From positions 62,001-126,000 of the forward strand of contig NZ_JAAKGV010000005.1 in NCBI RefSeq assembly GCF_011043735.1: DNA of 64,000 nt. Direction: 5' to 3'. Below are positions 35,448 through 44,983 of the stretch, piece after piece. The stretch comes from Methylobacterium sp. DB0501. Lineage in GTDB: Bacteria; Pseudomonadota; Alphaproteobacteria; Rhizobiales; Beijerinckiaceae. The position numbers and the translations under genes were made by a program. Each line of letters starts with the position of its first letter. Position 1 is the stretch's first letter. Under the pieces are notes generated by a model that searched no databases, had not been told where the DNA came from, and saw nothing but the letters and a program-made list of their open reading frames with translations.

Positions 35448-36664
35448 GCGAGACCCAGCCGAACCCAGACTCCCGGCCGCTGCCGCTCGCCGGCGTCACG
35501 GTCGTGGACCTGAGCCAGATCTACAACGGCCCCTACGCCACCTTCCTGCTCGCCGCCGCCGGGGCCGAGGTCGTCAAGATCGAGCCGCCGGGCGGCGAGT
35601 CCCTGCGCCGGCGCGGGGTCGTCGGCGGCGCCGCGTTGCCCTTCGCGATGCTCAACGGGTTCAAGCGGAGCCTCGTCCTCGACCTGAAGACCGAGGACGG
35701 CAAGGCGATCCTGCGCGAGCTGGCTGCCGGCGCCGACATCGTGGTCGAGAACTTCGCCCCCGGCGTGATGGACCGCCTCGGCCTCGGCTGCGACGCCCTC
35801 CAGGCGATCAACCCGCGGCTGATCTACGCCCAGAGCTCGGGCTACGGCTCGTCCGGCCCCTACCGCGACTACCCGGCGATGGACCTCACCGTGCAGGCCA
35901 TGGCCGGCGTGATGAGCATCACCGGCTTTCCCGACCGGCCGCCGGTCAAGGCGGGCCCGGCGCTCTGCGACTTCTTCGCCGGCACGCATCTCTACGGCGC
36001 CATCGTCACCGCCCTCTACGAGCGCGAGCGCACCGGCACCGGCCGGCGGGTCGAGGTGGCGATGCTCGATGCCGTCTATCCGTCGCTGTCGTCGAGCCTC
36101 GGCCTGCATTTCGGCACCGGCGGCGAGGTTCCGCCGCGGACCGGCAACCGCCACGGCGGCCTCGCCGAGGCGCCCTACAACGTCTATCCGACCCGGGACG
36201 GCTTCATCGCGATCATCTGCGTCGGCGAGGGGCACTGGCGCGCGCTGCTCACCGCCATGGAGCGGCCCGACCTCGCCGACGATCCGCGCTTCGGCTCGCT
36301 GAAGGATCGGGTCGCCCATGTCGAGGAGATCGACCGGATCGTCGGCGCCTGGACCGGCGGCTTCGACAAGCAGCCGCTGTTCGAACTGCTGATGCGCCAC
36401 CGCGTCGCCTGCGCCCCGGTGCGGGACCTCGCCGAGGTGGTCAACGACCCGCACCTTCACGCCCGCGGGTCGCTGCAATGGATCGACCACCCCGATCTCG
36501 GCCGCATCGTGGTCCAGCACTCGCCCCTGCGCTTCGACGGCTCCGAGCTGCGCCCGCTCGCGCCGAGCCGGCGCCTCGGGGCGGACGGCGAGGCGATCCT
36601 GAAGGAGCGGCTCGGCCGGACGCCCGAGGCGGTCGCGGCGCTCAAGGCCAGAGGGGTGATCTGA
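35444..36664 (+). CDS. CaiB/BaiF family CoA-transferase
   Basis: A 406-residue family III CoA-transferase. It starts LAGVTVVDLSQIYNGPYAT; the catalytic aspartate lies in YPAMDLTVQAMAG near residue 146, and AMLDAVYPSLSS and the NRHGG loop are typical. It moves CoA from a donor ester to a carboxylic acid. Overlaps its neighbours by 4 bases (upstream) and 1 base (TGATG, downstream). Probably activates the acid produced in this pathway; a donor such as succinyl-CoA or acetyl-CoA is not evident. Confidence 0.92.
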   Translation: MSETQPNPDSRPLPLAGVTVVDLSQIYNGPYATFLLAAAGAEVVKIEPPGGESLRRRGVVGGAALPFAMLNGFKRSLVLDLKTEDGKAILRELAAGADIVVENFAPGVMDRLGLGCDALQAINPRLIYAQSSGYGSSGPYRDYPAMDLTVQAMAGVMSITGFPDRPPVKAGPALCDFFAGTHLYGAIVTALYERERTGTGRRVEVAMLDAVYPSLSSSLGLHFGTGGEVPPRTGNRHGGLAEAPYNVYPTRDGFIAIICVGEGHWRALLTAMERPDLADDPRFGSLKDRVAHVEEIDRIVGAWTGGFDKQPLFELLMRHRVACAPVRDLAEVVNDPHLHARGSLQWIDHPDLGRIVVQHSPLRFDGSELRPLAPSRRLGADGEAILKERLGRTPEAVAALKARGVI

Positions 36665-38685
36665 TGGCTGGCATCGTCGGAATCGACGTCGGCGGCACCT
36701 TCACCGACCTGTACTATTCAGCCGACGGCACCACCGTCGACCGGGTGCTCAAGGTGCCCTCGACGCCGGACGATCCCTCCCGCGGCCTCGTCGATGCGCT
36801 CGCGGCGGCCGGGATCGCGCCCGGTGCGGTCGACCTCATCCTGCACGGCACCACCATCGCCACCAACGCGGTGATCGAGCGCAAGGGCGCCCGCTGCGCC
36901 CTCGTCACCACGAAGGGCTTTCGCGACATCCTCGAGCTCGGACGGCGCGACCGGCAGCGGATGTACGGCCTCACCGGGGTGCAGCACCCGCTGATTCCCC
37001 GCGCCGACCGCTTCGAGGTCGACGAGCGCCTCGACCACCAGGGCCGCGTCGTGCGCCCCCTCGACGAGGACGCGGTGCGGGCGCTCGCCGATGTGCTGGC
37101 GGGCCTCGACGTCGAGGCGGTGGTGGTCGCCCTGCTGCACGCCTACGCCAACCCGGACCACGAGGAGCGGGTGCGCGACATCCTGCTCTCCCGCGAACCC
37201 GCCTGGCAGGTCGTGACCTCGGCGAGCGTCGTGCGCGAGTACTACGAGTTCGAGCGCACCTCGACCGCGGCCGTCCAGGGCTACCTCCAGCCCCTCGTGG
37301 CACGCTACGCCGACAACCTGTCGGCGAAGCTCACGGAGCGGGGCTTCCGCACCCAGACCCTGGTGATGCAGTCGAATGGCGGCCTCGTGCCGCTCGCTCA
37401 CCTCGGCAGCAGGGCTGCGAACATCGTGCGCTCCGGCCCCGCGGCGGGCGTGATGGCGGCCGCCCGCCTCGCCGCGCAAGCCGGGTTCGACAACGTCATC
37501 ACCGGCGACATGGGCGGCACCAGCTACGACGTCGCGGTGGTGGTCGGCGGGAGCCCGTCGGTCGCCGAGACGACCGAGCTCGACTTCCGCGTCCCCTTGC
37601 GCCTGCCGATGATCGACGTGCACACGATCGGGGCCGGCGGCGGCTCGATCGCGCATCTCGACCGCGGCGGCATCCTGCAGGTCGGGCCGGAGAGCGCCGG
37701 CGCGGTGCCGGGGCCGGCCTGCTTCGGGCGCGGCGGCACGCGGCCGACCGTGACCGACGTCAACGCCGTGCTCGCCCGCATCAACGCCGAGCACCCGATC
37801 GGGCTCAAGCACCTCGACCGGCTCGACATTCCGGCGGCGCGCCGGGCGATCGGCGACCTCGGCGAGCGCCTGGGGCTCGGCGTCGAGGAGACCGCGGAGG
37901 CGATCCTCGCCATCGTCAACCAGCGCATGGCCGGGCGCACCCGCCTGCTCTCCGTCGAGCGCGGCCTCGACCCGCGCGACTTCGTCCTCGTCGCCTTCGG
38001 GGGGGCCGGTCCGCTGCACGGCGCCGCGATCATGCGCGAGGTCGGCATCCGCACCATGCTGATCCCGCCCCATCCCGGCGTGCTCTGCGCGCTCGGCTGC
38101 GCCATCGCCGACCTGCGCCACGACCTCTCCCGCACCATCGAGCGCCGCGCCGCCGACCTCGACGCCGGCACGGTGGCGTCGGTCCTCGCCGAGCAGCGCC
38201 GCGAGGGCGAGGCGCGGCTCGTGCAGAGCGAGGCGCGGCTCGTCGGGACCGAGGTGAGTCACCACGCCGAGATGTCCTATGCCGGCCAGATCCACACCCT
38301 GCGGGTGCCGGTCGAGCCGGGCTGGGGCCCCGAGCGCCTGGTCGCGGCCTTCCACGACGCCTACCGGGCCGAGTACGGCAACACGCTCGGCGACATCCCG
38401 GTCTCGGTCGTCAGCCTGAAGACCGCGGTGCTCGGGCGCCGGGCCGGGACACGTCCGGAGGCCGCCCGGGAGGTGGCGCCGTCGCCGGCGCGGCCGAGCG
38501 GACGCCGCCCGGTCTATTTCGGCGGCTGGATCGACACCGCGATCTACGACCGCGCGACGCTCGTCCCCGGCGCGACCTTCACGGGTCCGGCGATCCTGGA
38601 ACAGGCCGACACCACCACGGTGATCGAGCCCGGGATGCGCGCCCGCGTCGATTCCTTCGGCAACGTCCTCGTCGAGATGGCCTGA
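36664..38685 (+). CDS. Hydantoinase/oxoprolinase family subunit A (HyuA-like)
   Basis: A 673-residue protein with the ATP-binding ASKHA motif GIDVGGTFTDLYYS at residues 4-17 and the companion GDMGGTSYDVAVV near 283. Length and domain order match N-methylhydantoinase A and the beta subunits of acetone/acetophenone carboxylases. With HyuB it hydrolyses a cyclic imide or lactam, or carboxylates a ketone, at the expense of ATP. Caprolactamase belongs here too. No small carboxylase subunit gene is adjacent, so lactam or imide hydrolysis is slightly favoured. Coupled to CaiB and HyuB by TGATG overlaps. Confidence 0.9.
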   Translation: MAGIVGIDVGGTFTDLYYSADGTTVDRVLKVPSTPDDPSRGLVDALAAAGIAPGAVDLILHGTTIATNAVIERKGARCALVTTKGFRDILELGRRDRQRMYGLTGVQHPLIPRADRFEVDERLDHQGRVVRPLDEDAVRALADVLAGLDVEAVVVALLHAYANPDHEERVRDILLSREPAWQVVTSASVVREYYEFERTSTAAVQGYLQPLVARYADNLSAKLTERGFRTQTLVMQSNGGLVPLAHLGSRAANIVRSGPAAGVMAAARLAAQAGFDNVITGDMGGTSYDVAVVVGGSPSVAETTELDFRVPLRLPMIDVHTIGAGGGSIAHLDRGGILQVGPESAGAVPGPACFGRGGTRPTVTDVNAVLARINAEHPIGLKHLDRLDIPAARRAIGDLGERLGLGVEETAEAILAIVNQRMAGRTRLLSVERGLDPRDFVLVAFGGAGPLHGAAIMREVGIRTMLIPPHPGVLCALGCAIADLRHDLSRTIERRAADLDAGTVASVLAEQRREGEARLVQSEARLVGTEVSHHAEMSYAGQIHTLRVPVEPGWGPERLVAAFHDAYRAEYGNTLGDIPVSVVSLKTAVLGRRAGTRPEAAREVAPSPARPSGRRPVYFGGWIDTAIYDRATLVPGATFTGPAILEQADTTTVIEPGMRARVDSFGNVLVEMA

Positions 38686-40439
38686 TGGATCCCGTGACCC
38701 TCGCCGTCGTGCGCGGCGCCCTCGATCAGATCACCGACGAGATGGACCTCCATCTCATCCGGGCAGCGCTCTCGCCGATCATCTCCGAGACCAACGACTG
38801 CGCCCACGGGCTCTACGACGCCGCGACCGGCGAGACCATCGCGCAGGGCGGCTACGGCCTGCCGCAATTCCTCGCCAACATGCAGTCGACGGTGATCCGG
38901 GTGATCGCCGCGGCCGCGGCCGAGGGGGGCTTTGCGGAGGGCGACGTCTGGATCGTCAACGATCCCTACATCAGCGGCACCCACCTCAACGACGTCGTGC
39001 TGGTCTCGCCGGTCTACGTCGGCGGGCGGCCCTTCGCACTCTTCGCCAATACCGGCCACTGGATGGACATGGGCGGCAGCGTGCCCGGCGGCTGGGCGCC
39101 CTCCGCGACCGAGATCCACCAGGAGGGGATCATCATCCCGCCGCTGCGGCTGTGCGAGGCCGGCCGCACCAACGCGGCACTGGTACGCCTCATCACCGCC
39201 AACGTGCGCCTGCCCCAGCAGCTCCAGGGCGACCTCGCGGCGATGCTCAACGTCTTCGCGGTCGGGCGGCGCGGTCTCGACGCGCTGGTCGCCAAGTACG
39301 GCGAGGCGACCTTGCGCGCCTGCATCGACGAGCTGCTCGCCCGCTCGGAGACGCAGATGCGCTCCTACCTCGCCGAGATCCCGGACGGCACCTACGCGGT
39401 CGAGGACTGGTTCGACAACGACGGCGTCACCGACGCGCCCCTGAAGGTCCGCCTCGCGCTGACCGTGTCGGGCTCCGACCTCCACTTCGACTTCACCGGC
39501 ACCGCGCCGACGACCCGCGGCCCGATGAACATCTCGGACGGCACGACGCAGTCGATGTGCCTCGTCGCCTTGAAGCACGTCTTCCCCGACGTGCCGGTGA
39601 ACGGTGGCGCCTTCCGGCCGGCGCGCTTCACCATCCCCCCGGGTACGATCCTGGCGGCGCAGTATCCGTCTCCGGTCGGCGGCACGACCGACGTGGTGCA
39701 GCGCGTCGTCGACGTCGTCTTCGCGGCCCTCGCGCAGGCCATCCCCGAGCGGGTGCCCGCCGCCCCCTTCGGAACCACCGGCGTCGCCACCGTGTCGGGC
39801 CGCCATCCGGAGACCGGCGCCACCTTTGTGGCGGTCTATCCCTATCCGGGCGGCTACGGCGCCAGCCGCGAGTCCGACGGCCTCGTCAACGGCACACCCC
39901 CCGGCTCGATGGCGAAGTTCATGTCGGTGGAGATGTCGGAGCACCGCTATCCGCTCCGCTTCGAGCATTACGCCATCCGGGAGAATTCGGGCGGCGCCGG
40001 CCTGCATCGCGGCGGCTGCGGCTCGACCTACGCCATCACGGCGCTCGGCGACTGCGTCGTGTCGATCCTCGGCGACCGGGTCGACCATCGCCCGCCCGGC
40101 ATCGAGGGCGGCGGTCCCGCCGCGCCCAACGACGTGCGCCTGCGCCTCGACGGCCGGGAGTGGGTGCCGCCCCTCCGCTCGAAGGCCGAGCGGGTGCCGC
40201 TCAAGGCCGGCGACAGCGTCCGCCTGGCCTCGCCGGGCGGGGGCGGCTACGGCGACCCGTTCGCCCGCGATCTCGCTCTGGTCGAGCAGGACCTGAATGC
40301 CGGGCTCATCGACCGGGCGACGGCGGAGACGGCCTACGGCGCCGTGGTGGCGGAGGCGCGGGCGGTGGGCGACCGGCAGATCTATCGCCTCGATGCCGCG
40401 GCGAGCGAGGCGCAGCGGCGGGGAAGGCGGATCGGGTGA
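38685..40439 (+). CDS. Hydantoinase/oxoprolinase family subunit B (HyuB-like)
   Basis: A 584-residue partner of HyuA. Family motifs: LSPIISETNDCAHGLYD near residue 30, DVWIVNDPYISGTHLNDVV near 88 and GTTDVVQRVVD near 330. It has the usual length and starts on the last base of the HyuA stop. The two subunits form one ATP-dependent enzyme in the cytoplasm. Given the ketone oxidation genes nearby, a ketone carboxylase role is an alternative to ring-opening hydrolysis. Confidence 0.9.
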   Translation: MDPVTLAVVRGALDQITDEMDLHLIRAALSPIISETNDCAHGLYDAATGETIAQGGYGLPQFLANMQSTVIRVIAAAAAEGGFAEGDVWIVNDPYISGTHLNDVVLVSPVYVGGRPFALFANTGHWMDMGGSVPGGWAPSATEIHQEGIIIPPLRLCEAGRTNAALVRLITANVRLPQQLQGDLAAMLNVFAVGRRGLDALVAKYGEATLRACIDELLARSETQMRSYLAEIPDGTYAVEDWFDNDGVTDAPLKVRLALTVSGSDLHFDFTGTAPTTRGPMNISDGTTQSMCLVALKHVFPDVPVNGGAFRPARFTIPPGTILAAQYPSPVGGTTDVVQRVVDVVFAALAQAIPERVPAAPFGTTGVATVSGRHPETGATFVAVYPYPGGYGASRESDGLVNGTPPGSMAKFMSVEMSEHRYPLRFEHYAIRENSGGAGLHRGGCGSTYAITALGDCVVSILGDRVDHRPPGIEGGGPAAPNDVRLRLDGREWVPPLRSKAERVPLKAGDSVRLASPGGGGYGDPFARDLALVEQDLNAGLIDRATAETAYGAVVAEARAVGDRQIYRLDAAASEAQRRGRRIG

Positions 40440-40502
40440 GGCGTCGGTCGTCCCCGGATCGTCGATCCTCGGCCTGCGGCTCCGCACGATGGGGGCGCGC
40501 AT

Positions 40503-40530
40503 CTCCTTTCCCCGCGGGCGGGGAGAGGAG
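40503..40530 (+). repeat. G/C-rich hairpin between hyuB and SDR gene
   Basis: Arms 40503-40515 and 40518-40530 pair with one G-T mismatch, built from CCCCGC and GCGGGG. It lies in the 145-base gap inside an otherwise tightly packed operon. The form resembles a common intergenic palindrome of Rhizobiales genomes; it may attenuate or stabilise the transcript. Confidence 0.55.
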
Positions 40531-40584
40531 AAGTCCCACGCATTCCTCGTCCCCGGACCAACCCCGCACCACAGGGAGCGAACC

Positions 40585-41400
40585 ATGCCGTGGCTCGAAC
40601 TCGAAGGCCGCACCGCGATCGTGACGGGGGCCGGCGGCGGCATCGGCCGAGCGAGTGCCCGGGCGCTCGGCGCCGCCGGGTGCCGCATCGCCTGTCTCGA
40701 CCGAGCCGAGCCCGAGGCCGAGATGACGGCGCTCCAGATCCGCGAGGCCGGCGGCACCGCCGTGATGGTGCCGTGCGACGTCGCAAATCCGGAAAGCGTT
40801 GCGAACGCCGCCGCCACGACCGCCGCGGCGTTCGGGCCGGCGGACGTGCTCGTCAACAATGCCGGGCTGCTGCGGCCGGGGCCGCTCGCCGACCTGCCGC
40901 TGCATGAGTGGAACGCGCTCCTCGCGGTCAACCTCACCGGCTACTTCCTGTGCGCGCAGGTTTTCGGGCGGCAGATGCGCGAGCGGGGAGGGGGCGGCAG
41001 CCTGATCCACGTCGCCTCGATCGCCGCCGACCACGCCACGCCCTTCGGCGGGGCCTACAGCGTCGCCAAGGCCGGGGTGACGATGCTGTCGCGCCAGCTG
41101 GCGATCGAGTGGGCGGAGGACCGCATCCGCAGCAACGTGGTCCATCCCGGCATGATCCGCACCCCCCTGAGCCAGGCCTTCTACGAGGAGCCCGGCGCGA
41201 CCGGGCGGCGCGTGGCGGTGATCCCGTCGCGCCGGATCGGCGAGCCGCAGGACATCGCCGACGCGGTGCTGTTCCTCGCCTCGCCCCGCTCGTCCTACGT
41301 CAACGGCGACGCGATCACCGTCGACGGCGGCTACGTCCGCAACGTGATGAGCCTGATCCCGCGGGCCGGCTACGAGCCGGCGCCGGGCCCGCGGGCGTGA
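40585..41400 (+). CDS. Short-chain dehydrogenase/reductase (classical SDR)
   Basis: A 271-residue NAD(P) enzyme. Cofactor motif TGAGGGIG near residue 12, NNAG near 87, catalytic Ser in HVASIAADH, and YxxxK in AYSVAKAG. The ATG at 40585 follows AGGGAGCG. It likely interconverts an alcohol and a ketone or a hydroxyacyl-CoA in the same pathway as the adjacent flavin monooxygenase, 10 bases downstream. Acidic residue D31 after the second strand (CLDRAEP) suggests NAD preference. Confidence 0.92.
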   Translation: MPWLELEGRTAIVTGAGGGIGRASARALGAAGCRIACLDRAEPEAEMTALQIREAGGTAVMVPCDVANPESVANAAATTAAAFGPADVLVNNAGLLRPGPLADLPLHEWNALLAVNLTGYFLCAQVFGRQMRERGGGGSLIHVASIAADHATPFGGAYSVAKAGVTMLSRQLAIEWAEDRIRSNVVHPGMIRTPLSQAFYEEPGATGRRVAVIPSRRIGEPQDIADAVLFLASPRSSYVNGDAITVDGGYVRNVMSLIPRAGYEPAPGPRA

Positions 41401-41410
41401 GGAGGGGGCC

Positions 41411-42757
41411 ATGCCGCGCATCGCCGTGATCGGGGCCGGCGCCGCCGGGCTCTGCGCCGCCAGGCACCTCGTGTCGCGCGGCTGCGCCGTCACGATCTAC
41501 GAGCTCGGCTCGCGGATCGGCGGGCTGTGGGTCTACGAGAACGACAACGGCCTGAGCCCGGCCTACCGCTCGCTGCACCTCAATTCCGAGAACCGCGTCA
41601 CCGCCTACCGCGACTTCCCGTTCCCGGACGACGCACCGCTCTATCCCGACCACGCCCAGGTCGCCGCCTATCTCGAGGCCTATGCCGACCGCTTCGCCTT
41701 GCGCCCCCTGATCCGCTTCGACGCCCGGGTGACCGCGGTCGAGCCGGAGGACGAGGGCTGGCGCGTCAGCCTCGCCGACGGGTCGGCGTCGCGCTTCGAC
41801 GCCGTGGTGGTCGCCTCCGGCCACCAGGGCACGCCGAAGCACCCGCCCTTCTCGAAGGATTTCACCGGCACGTACCTGCACGCCCACGCCTATCGCGAGC
41901 CCGAGCCGTTCCGCGGCAAGGACGTGCTGGTCGTCGGCGTCGGGAACAGTGCCTGCGACATCGCCGCCGACATCTGCACGGTCACCGCCTCGACCACGAT
42001 GGCGGCGCGCTCGCCGGTGCTGTTCATGCCCCGGATGATCCTCGGCGTGCCGACGGCGCGCGTGCTCGCCCGGGTCGAGAAGCCGTGGATGCCCTGGCCC
42101 CTGCGCCGGCGCCTCCGCGAGCTGATCGCCCGAGTCGCGCATGGGCGCATGGAGCAGTGGGGCTTCGTGACGCCCAAGACCCGCACCCATCCGGCCGGCC
42201 ATCACCTGCTGATGGCGCAGTTCATCTGGGGCCGGGTCGCGGCGAAGCCCGGCATCGCCACCGTCTCCGGGCGCGAGGTGACCTTCACCGACGGCTCGAC
42301 GCGCTGCTTCGACGCGATCATCGCCGCCACCGGCTACGAGGTCGACCTGCCGTTCCTCGCGCCCGCCCTGTCGCCCATGGAGGGCCGCCACCTCGCCCTC
42401 TACCGCCGCGTGGTGCCGCCGGGCATCCGCGGGCTCTATTTCGTCGGCTTCTTCAACGTCACCGGTGGCGGCAACATCCGGATGATGGACGACCAGGCCG
42501 AGTGGGTCGCCGCCCTCGTGGCCGGCGAGGTCGACCTGCCGGACCGTGCCGCGATGGAGGCCGACATCCGCGCCGAGCACGCCCGCATCGCGAAGCTCTA
42601 CCCCGACAGCCCACGCTACGGTCTCGAGCTCGACCCGCGCGAGTACCGGGCGGCGCTCGCGCAGGAACGCCGGCGCGCCCTCAAGGCCCGCGCCCGGCAC
42701 GCCGGCGCGGGAGGTCCGGTCGCCCGGGAACCGGGGCAGTCGCGCCCGGCGCATTAA
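41411..42757 (+). CDS. FMO-type flavin monooxygenase
   Basis: A 448-residue class B flavin monooxygenase of the FMO group. FAD motif GAGAAG (8-13), FMO fingerprint FxGxxxHxxxY (F151, G153, H157, Y161) and NADPH motif GVGNSACD near 176. It differs from the BVMO at 24329 in length and in Tyr instead of Trp at the fingerprint end. Members oxidise N or S atoms or act as type II Baeyer-Villiger enzymes. A second ketone- or heteroatom-oxidising step in the island is likely. Its TAA stop lies at the edge of operator-like site D. Confidence 0.88.
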   Translation: MPRIAVIGAGAAGLCAARHLVSRGCAVTIYELGSRIGGLWVYENDNGLSPAYRSLHLNSENRVTAYRDFPFPDDAPLYPDHAQVAAYLEAYADRFALRPLIRFDARVTAVEPEDEGWRVSLADGSASRFDAVVVASGHQGTPKHPPFSKDFTGTYLHAHAYREPEPFRGKDVLVVGVGNSACDIAADICTVTASTTMAARSPVLFMPRMILGVPTARVLARVEKPWMPWPLRRRLRELIARVAHGRMEQWGFVTPKTRTHPAGHHLLMAQFIWGRVAAKPGIATVSGREVTFTDGSTRCFDAIIAATGYEVDLPFLAPALSPMEGRHLALYRRVVPPGIRGLYFVGFFNVTGGGNIRMMDDQAEWVAALVAGEVDLPDRAAMEADIRAEHARIAKLYPDSPRYGLELDPREYRAALAQERRRALKARARHAGAGGPVAREPGQSRPAH

Positions 42758-42768
42758 TTCGCTTGTAG

Positions 42769-42781
42769 ATCGTACGCTAGC
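42769..42781 (+). promoter_or_regulatory. Candidate MarR operator, site D (transporter promoter)
   Basis: ATCGTACGCTAGC, 71 bases before the ABC binding-protein start. The similarity to site C covers 42756-42783 and continues into an A/T-rich stretch, so the transporter operon probably has its own regulated promoter. Confidence 0.65.
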
Positions 42782-42852
42782 TGCTAATTTAATGCTGCAG
42801 AGCCGGGCGCGAGATCCGGTCGCTTGCGGGGAAATGTCGGGAGAGAGGCAGC

Positions 42853-44082
42853 ATGAGCACGCTGTGGACGAGGCTGCGTGTCCTGACGGCCGCCGTTCTC
42901 ACGGGTGGGGCAGCCCTGGTGACGGGGGCGGCCCTGGCGCAGGACCTCAAGATCGGGGTCGTCAACCCGTTCTCCGGCGGCATGGCGCTCTACGGCGACG
43001 AGATGACCCGCGGCTACGAGATCGCCGTCGCCCAGGCGAATGCCGGGGGCGGCGTCCTCGGGCGCAAGATCGCCCTCGTGCGCGGCAGCGCCACCAACCC
43101 GCAGGAGGCGATCGCCGCGGTCGAGCAGCTCGTCGGGCGCGACAAGGTCGACCTGCTCTCGGGCACCTACGTCACGGCGATTTCGAACGCGGCGAGCGAG
43201 GCCGCCCTCAACAACGGCAAGCTCTACTGGGAGACGAACGCGCTCGCCCGCGACCTTACCGACCGCGGCCTGCCGAACTTCGCCCGCTCCGGGCCCGACA
43301 GCCGCAGCTTCGCCCAGCGCTCGGTGGAGGGCGTGCTGCAGCTCGCGATCCCGAAGCTCGGCAAGGCGCCCAAGGAGACGAAGGTCTGGATCGAGCACGA
43401 GGATTCGGCCTTCGGCACCTCGATTGCCAAGGAGCAGGAGCGCCTGCTCAAGGCGGCCGGCGTCGGCACGACGCTCTCGGCCCACAACGCCCGGGCGATC
43501 GACCTGTCGGATTCGATCCTGCGGGCGAAGAACGCGAACCCGGACATCTGGCTCTCGACCGGCTACGTCACCGACCACAACCTGCTCCTGCGCACCGCCC
43601 GCGAGCAGGGATTCCGCCCCAGGGCGATGATCCTCACCGGCACCGGCGACACGTTCGAGACCCGCGACGCCGTCGGCAAGGACTTCCTCGACGGGATCCT
43701 GCTCGTCTCCTATCCCCGCGGCGACATCGGCGAGGCCTACGGCCCGGGGGCGGGCGCCTTCCTGAAAGCCTACCGGGAGAAGTACGGCCGCGACCCGATC
43801 GCCCCGCAGGCGATGAGCGCCTTCGTCGGGCTCAAGATCCTGATCGAGACGATGGCGGCGGCGAAATCGACCGAGTACGAGAAGGTGATCGCGGCGGCGG
43901 CCAAGATGGACAAGCCGTTCGGCAGCTACGAGACCGGCTACGGCGTCAAGTACGACGAGACGATGCAGAACACCCGCGCCCTGCCGGTGATCGCGCAGTG
44001 GCAGGGCGGCGAGGTCAAGGCCGTCTACCCCAAGGAGGCGCTGGCCCCCGGGGTGACGATGATCGACCTCGGACGCAAGTGA
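42853..44082 (+). CDS. ABC transporter substrate-binding protein of the branched-chain/amide type
   Basis: A 409-residue periplasmic receptor (Peripla_BP_6 type). Signal peptide ends ALVTGAALAQ near residue 30; the mature protein starts DLKIGVVNPFSGGMALYG. First gene of a complete five-gene transporter operon (binding protein, two permeases, two ATPases). It is only distantly like the two other binding proteins in the window. Regulation with the degradative genes through site D suggests the ligand is the pathway substrate, not necessarily an amino acid. Confidence 0.92.
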   Translation: MSTLWTRLRVLTAAVLTGGAALVTGAALAQDLKIGVVNPFSGGMALYGDEMTRGYEIAVAQANAGGGVLGRKIALVRGSATNPQEAIAAVEQLVGRDKVDLLSGTYVTAISNAASEAALNNGKLYWETNALARDLTDRGLPNFARSGPDSRSFAQRSVEGVLQLAIPKLGKAPKETKVWIEHEDSAFGTSIAKEQERLLKAAGVGTTLSAHNARAIDLSDSILRAKNANPDIWLSTGYVTDHNLLLRTAREQGFRPRAMILTGTGDTFETRDAVGKDFLDGILLVSYPRGDIGEAYGPGAGAFLKAYREKYGRDPIAPQAMSAFVGLKILIETMAAAKSTEYEKVIAAAAKMDKPFGSYETGYGVKYDETMQNTRALPVIAQWQGGEVKAVYPKEALAPGVTMIDLGRK

Positions 44083-44092
44083 CGGGCGGGAC

Positions 44093-44983
44093 ATGGCCGA
44101 TCTCGCCAACATCCTCGCCGTCGGCATCCTGCTCGGGGGCACCTACGCCCTGGTCAGCGTCGGCCTCAACCTGATCTTCGGCGTGATCCGGGTCGTGAAC
44201 TTCGCCCAGGGCGAGTTCGTGATGCTCGGCATGTACGGCGCCTATGCGGCCTACGCCGTGCTGGGGCTCGATCCCGCGGTCGCACTGCTGGTCGTGCTGC
44301 CGGCCCTGTTCGTCCTCGGCGCCGCGCTCCAGCGACTGGTGCTCGCCCGGCTGCGGACCGAGCCGACGATGCAGATCTTCGCCACCTTCGGCCTCCTGAT
44401 GCTGATCGAGAACGCGGTGCTCGCCGCGACCCGGGGCACCGCCTACAGCGTGCCGAGCGCGGTGGCGCAGGCGAGCCTCTCGGTCGGGGGCGTCCAGGTC
44501 GGGGCGAGCCGGCTCCTGGCGCTCGCCGCCGCGACCCTGGCGGCGGCGGGGCTCGGCCTGTTCCTCCGCCGCACCATGCTCGGGCGCGCGATCCGGGCGG
44601 TGGCCCAGGACAGCGCCGCGGCGCGCCTGATGGGGGTCGACGTCGAGCGGATCTACTGGCTGACCTTCGGCATCGGCACGGCGCTCGCGGGTCTCGCCGG
44701 CTGCCTGCTCGCGCCGATCTACTCCCTGTCGCCGCAGATCGGCACCAGCTTCATCCTGCCGGCCTTCGCGGTGGTGGTCCTCGGGGGCTTGGGCAGCGTG
44801 CTCGGCGCCTATGTCGGCGGGTTCATCGTCGGCCTGACCGAGGCCTTCGCCGGCTACTACCTCGATCCCGCGCTCAAGCACGCGGTGCTGTTCGCGGTGT
44901 TCATCGGCGTCCTGATCGTGCGGCCGTCCGGCCTGTTCGGGCAGGTCGGGGCAGAGGAGGTCGGGCTGCGTGAGCAATCCTGA
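44093..44983 (+). CDS. livH: Branched-chain-type ABC permease LivH
   Basis: A 296-residue inner-membrane permease with about eight helices. LivH signs: GTYALVSVGLNLIFGVIRVVNFAQGEFVM at the N-terminus and GGLGSVLGAYVGGFIVG near residue 230. Starts 10 bases after the binding-protein gene and overlaps livM by 14 bases. Forms the channel with LivM. The symbol denotes the family, not proven leucine transport. Confidence 0.92.
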   Translation: MADLANILAVGILLGGTYALVSVGLNLIFGVIRVVNFAQGEFVMLGMYGAYAAYAVLGLDPAVALLVVLPALFVLGAALQRLVLARLRTEPTMQIFATFGLLMLIENAVLAATRGTAYSVPSAVAQASLSVGGVQVGASRLLALAAATLAAAGLGLFLRRTMLGRAIRAVAQDSAAARLMGVDVERIYWLTFGIGTALAGLAGCLLAPIYSLSPQIGTSFILPAFAVVVLGGLGSVLGAYVGGFIVGLTEAFAGYYLDPALKHAVLFAVFIGVLIVRPSGLFGQVGAEEVGLREQS

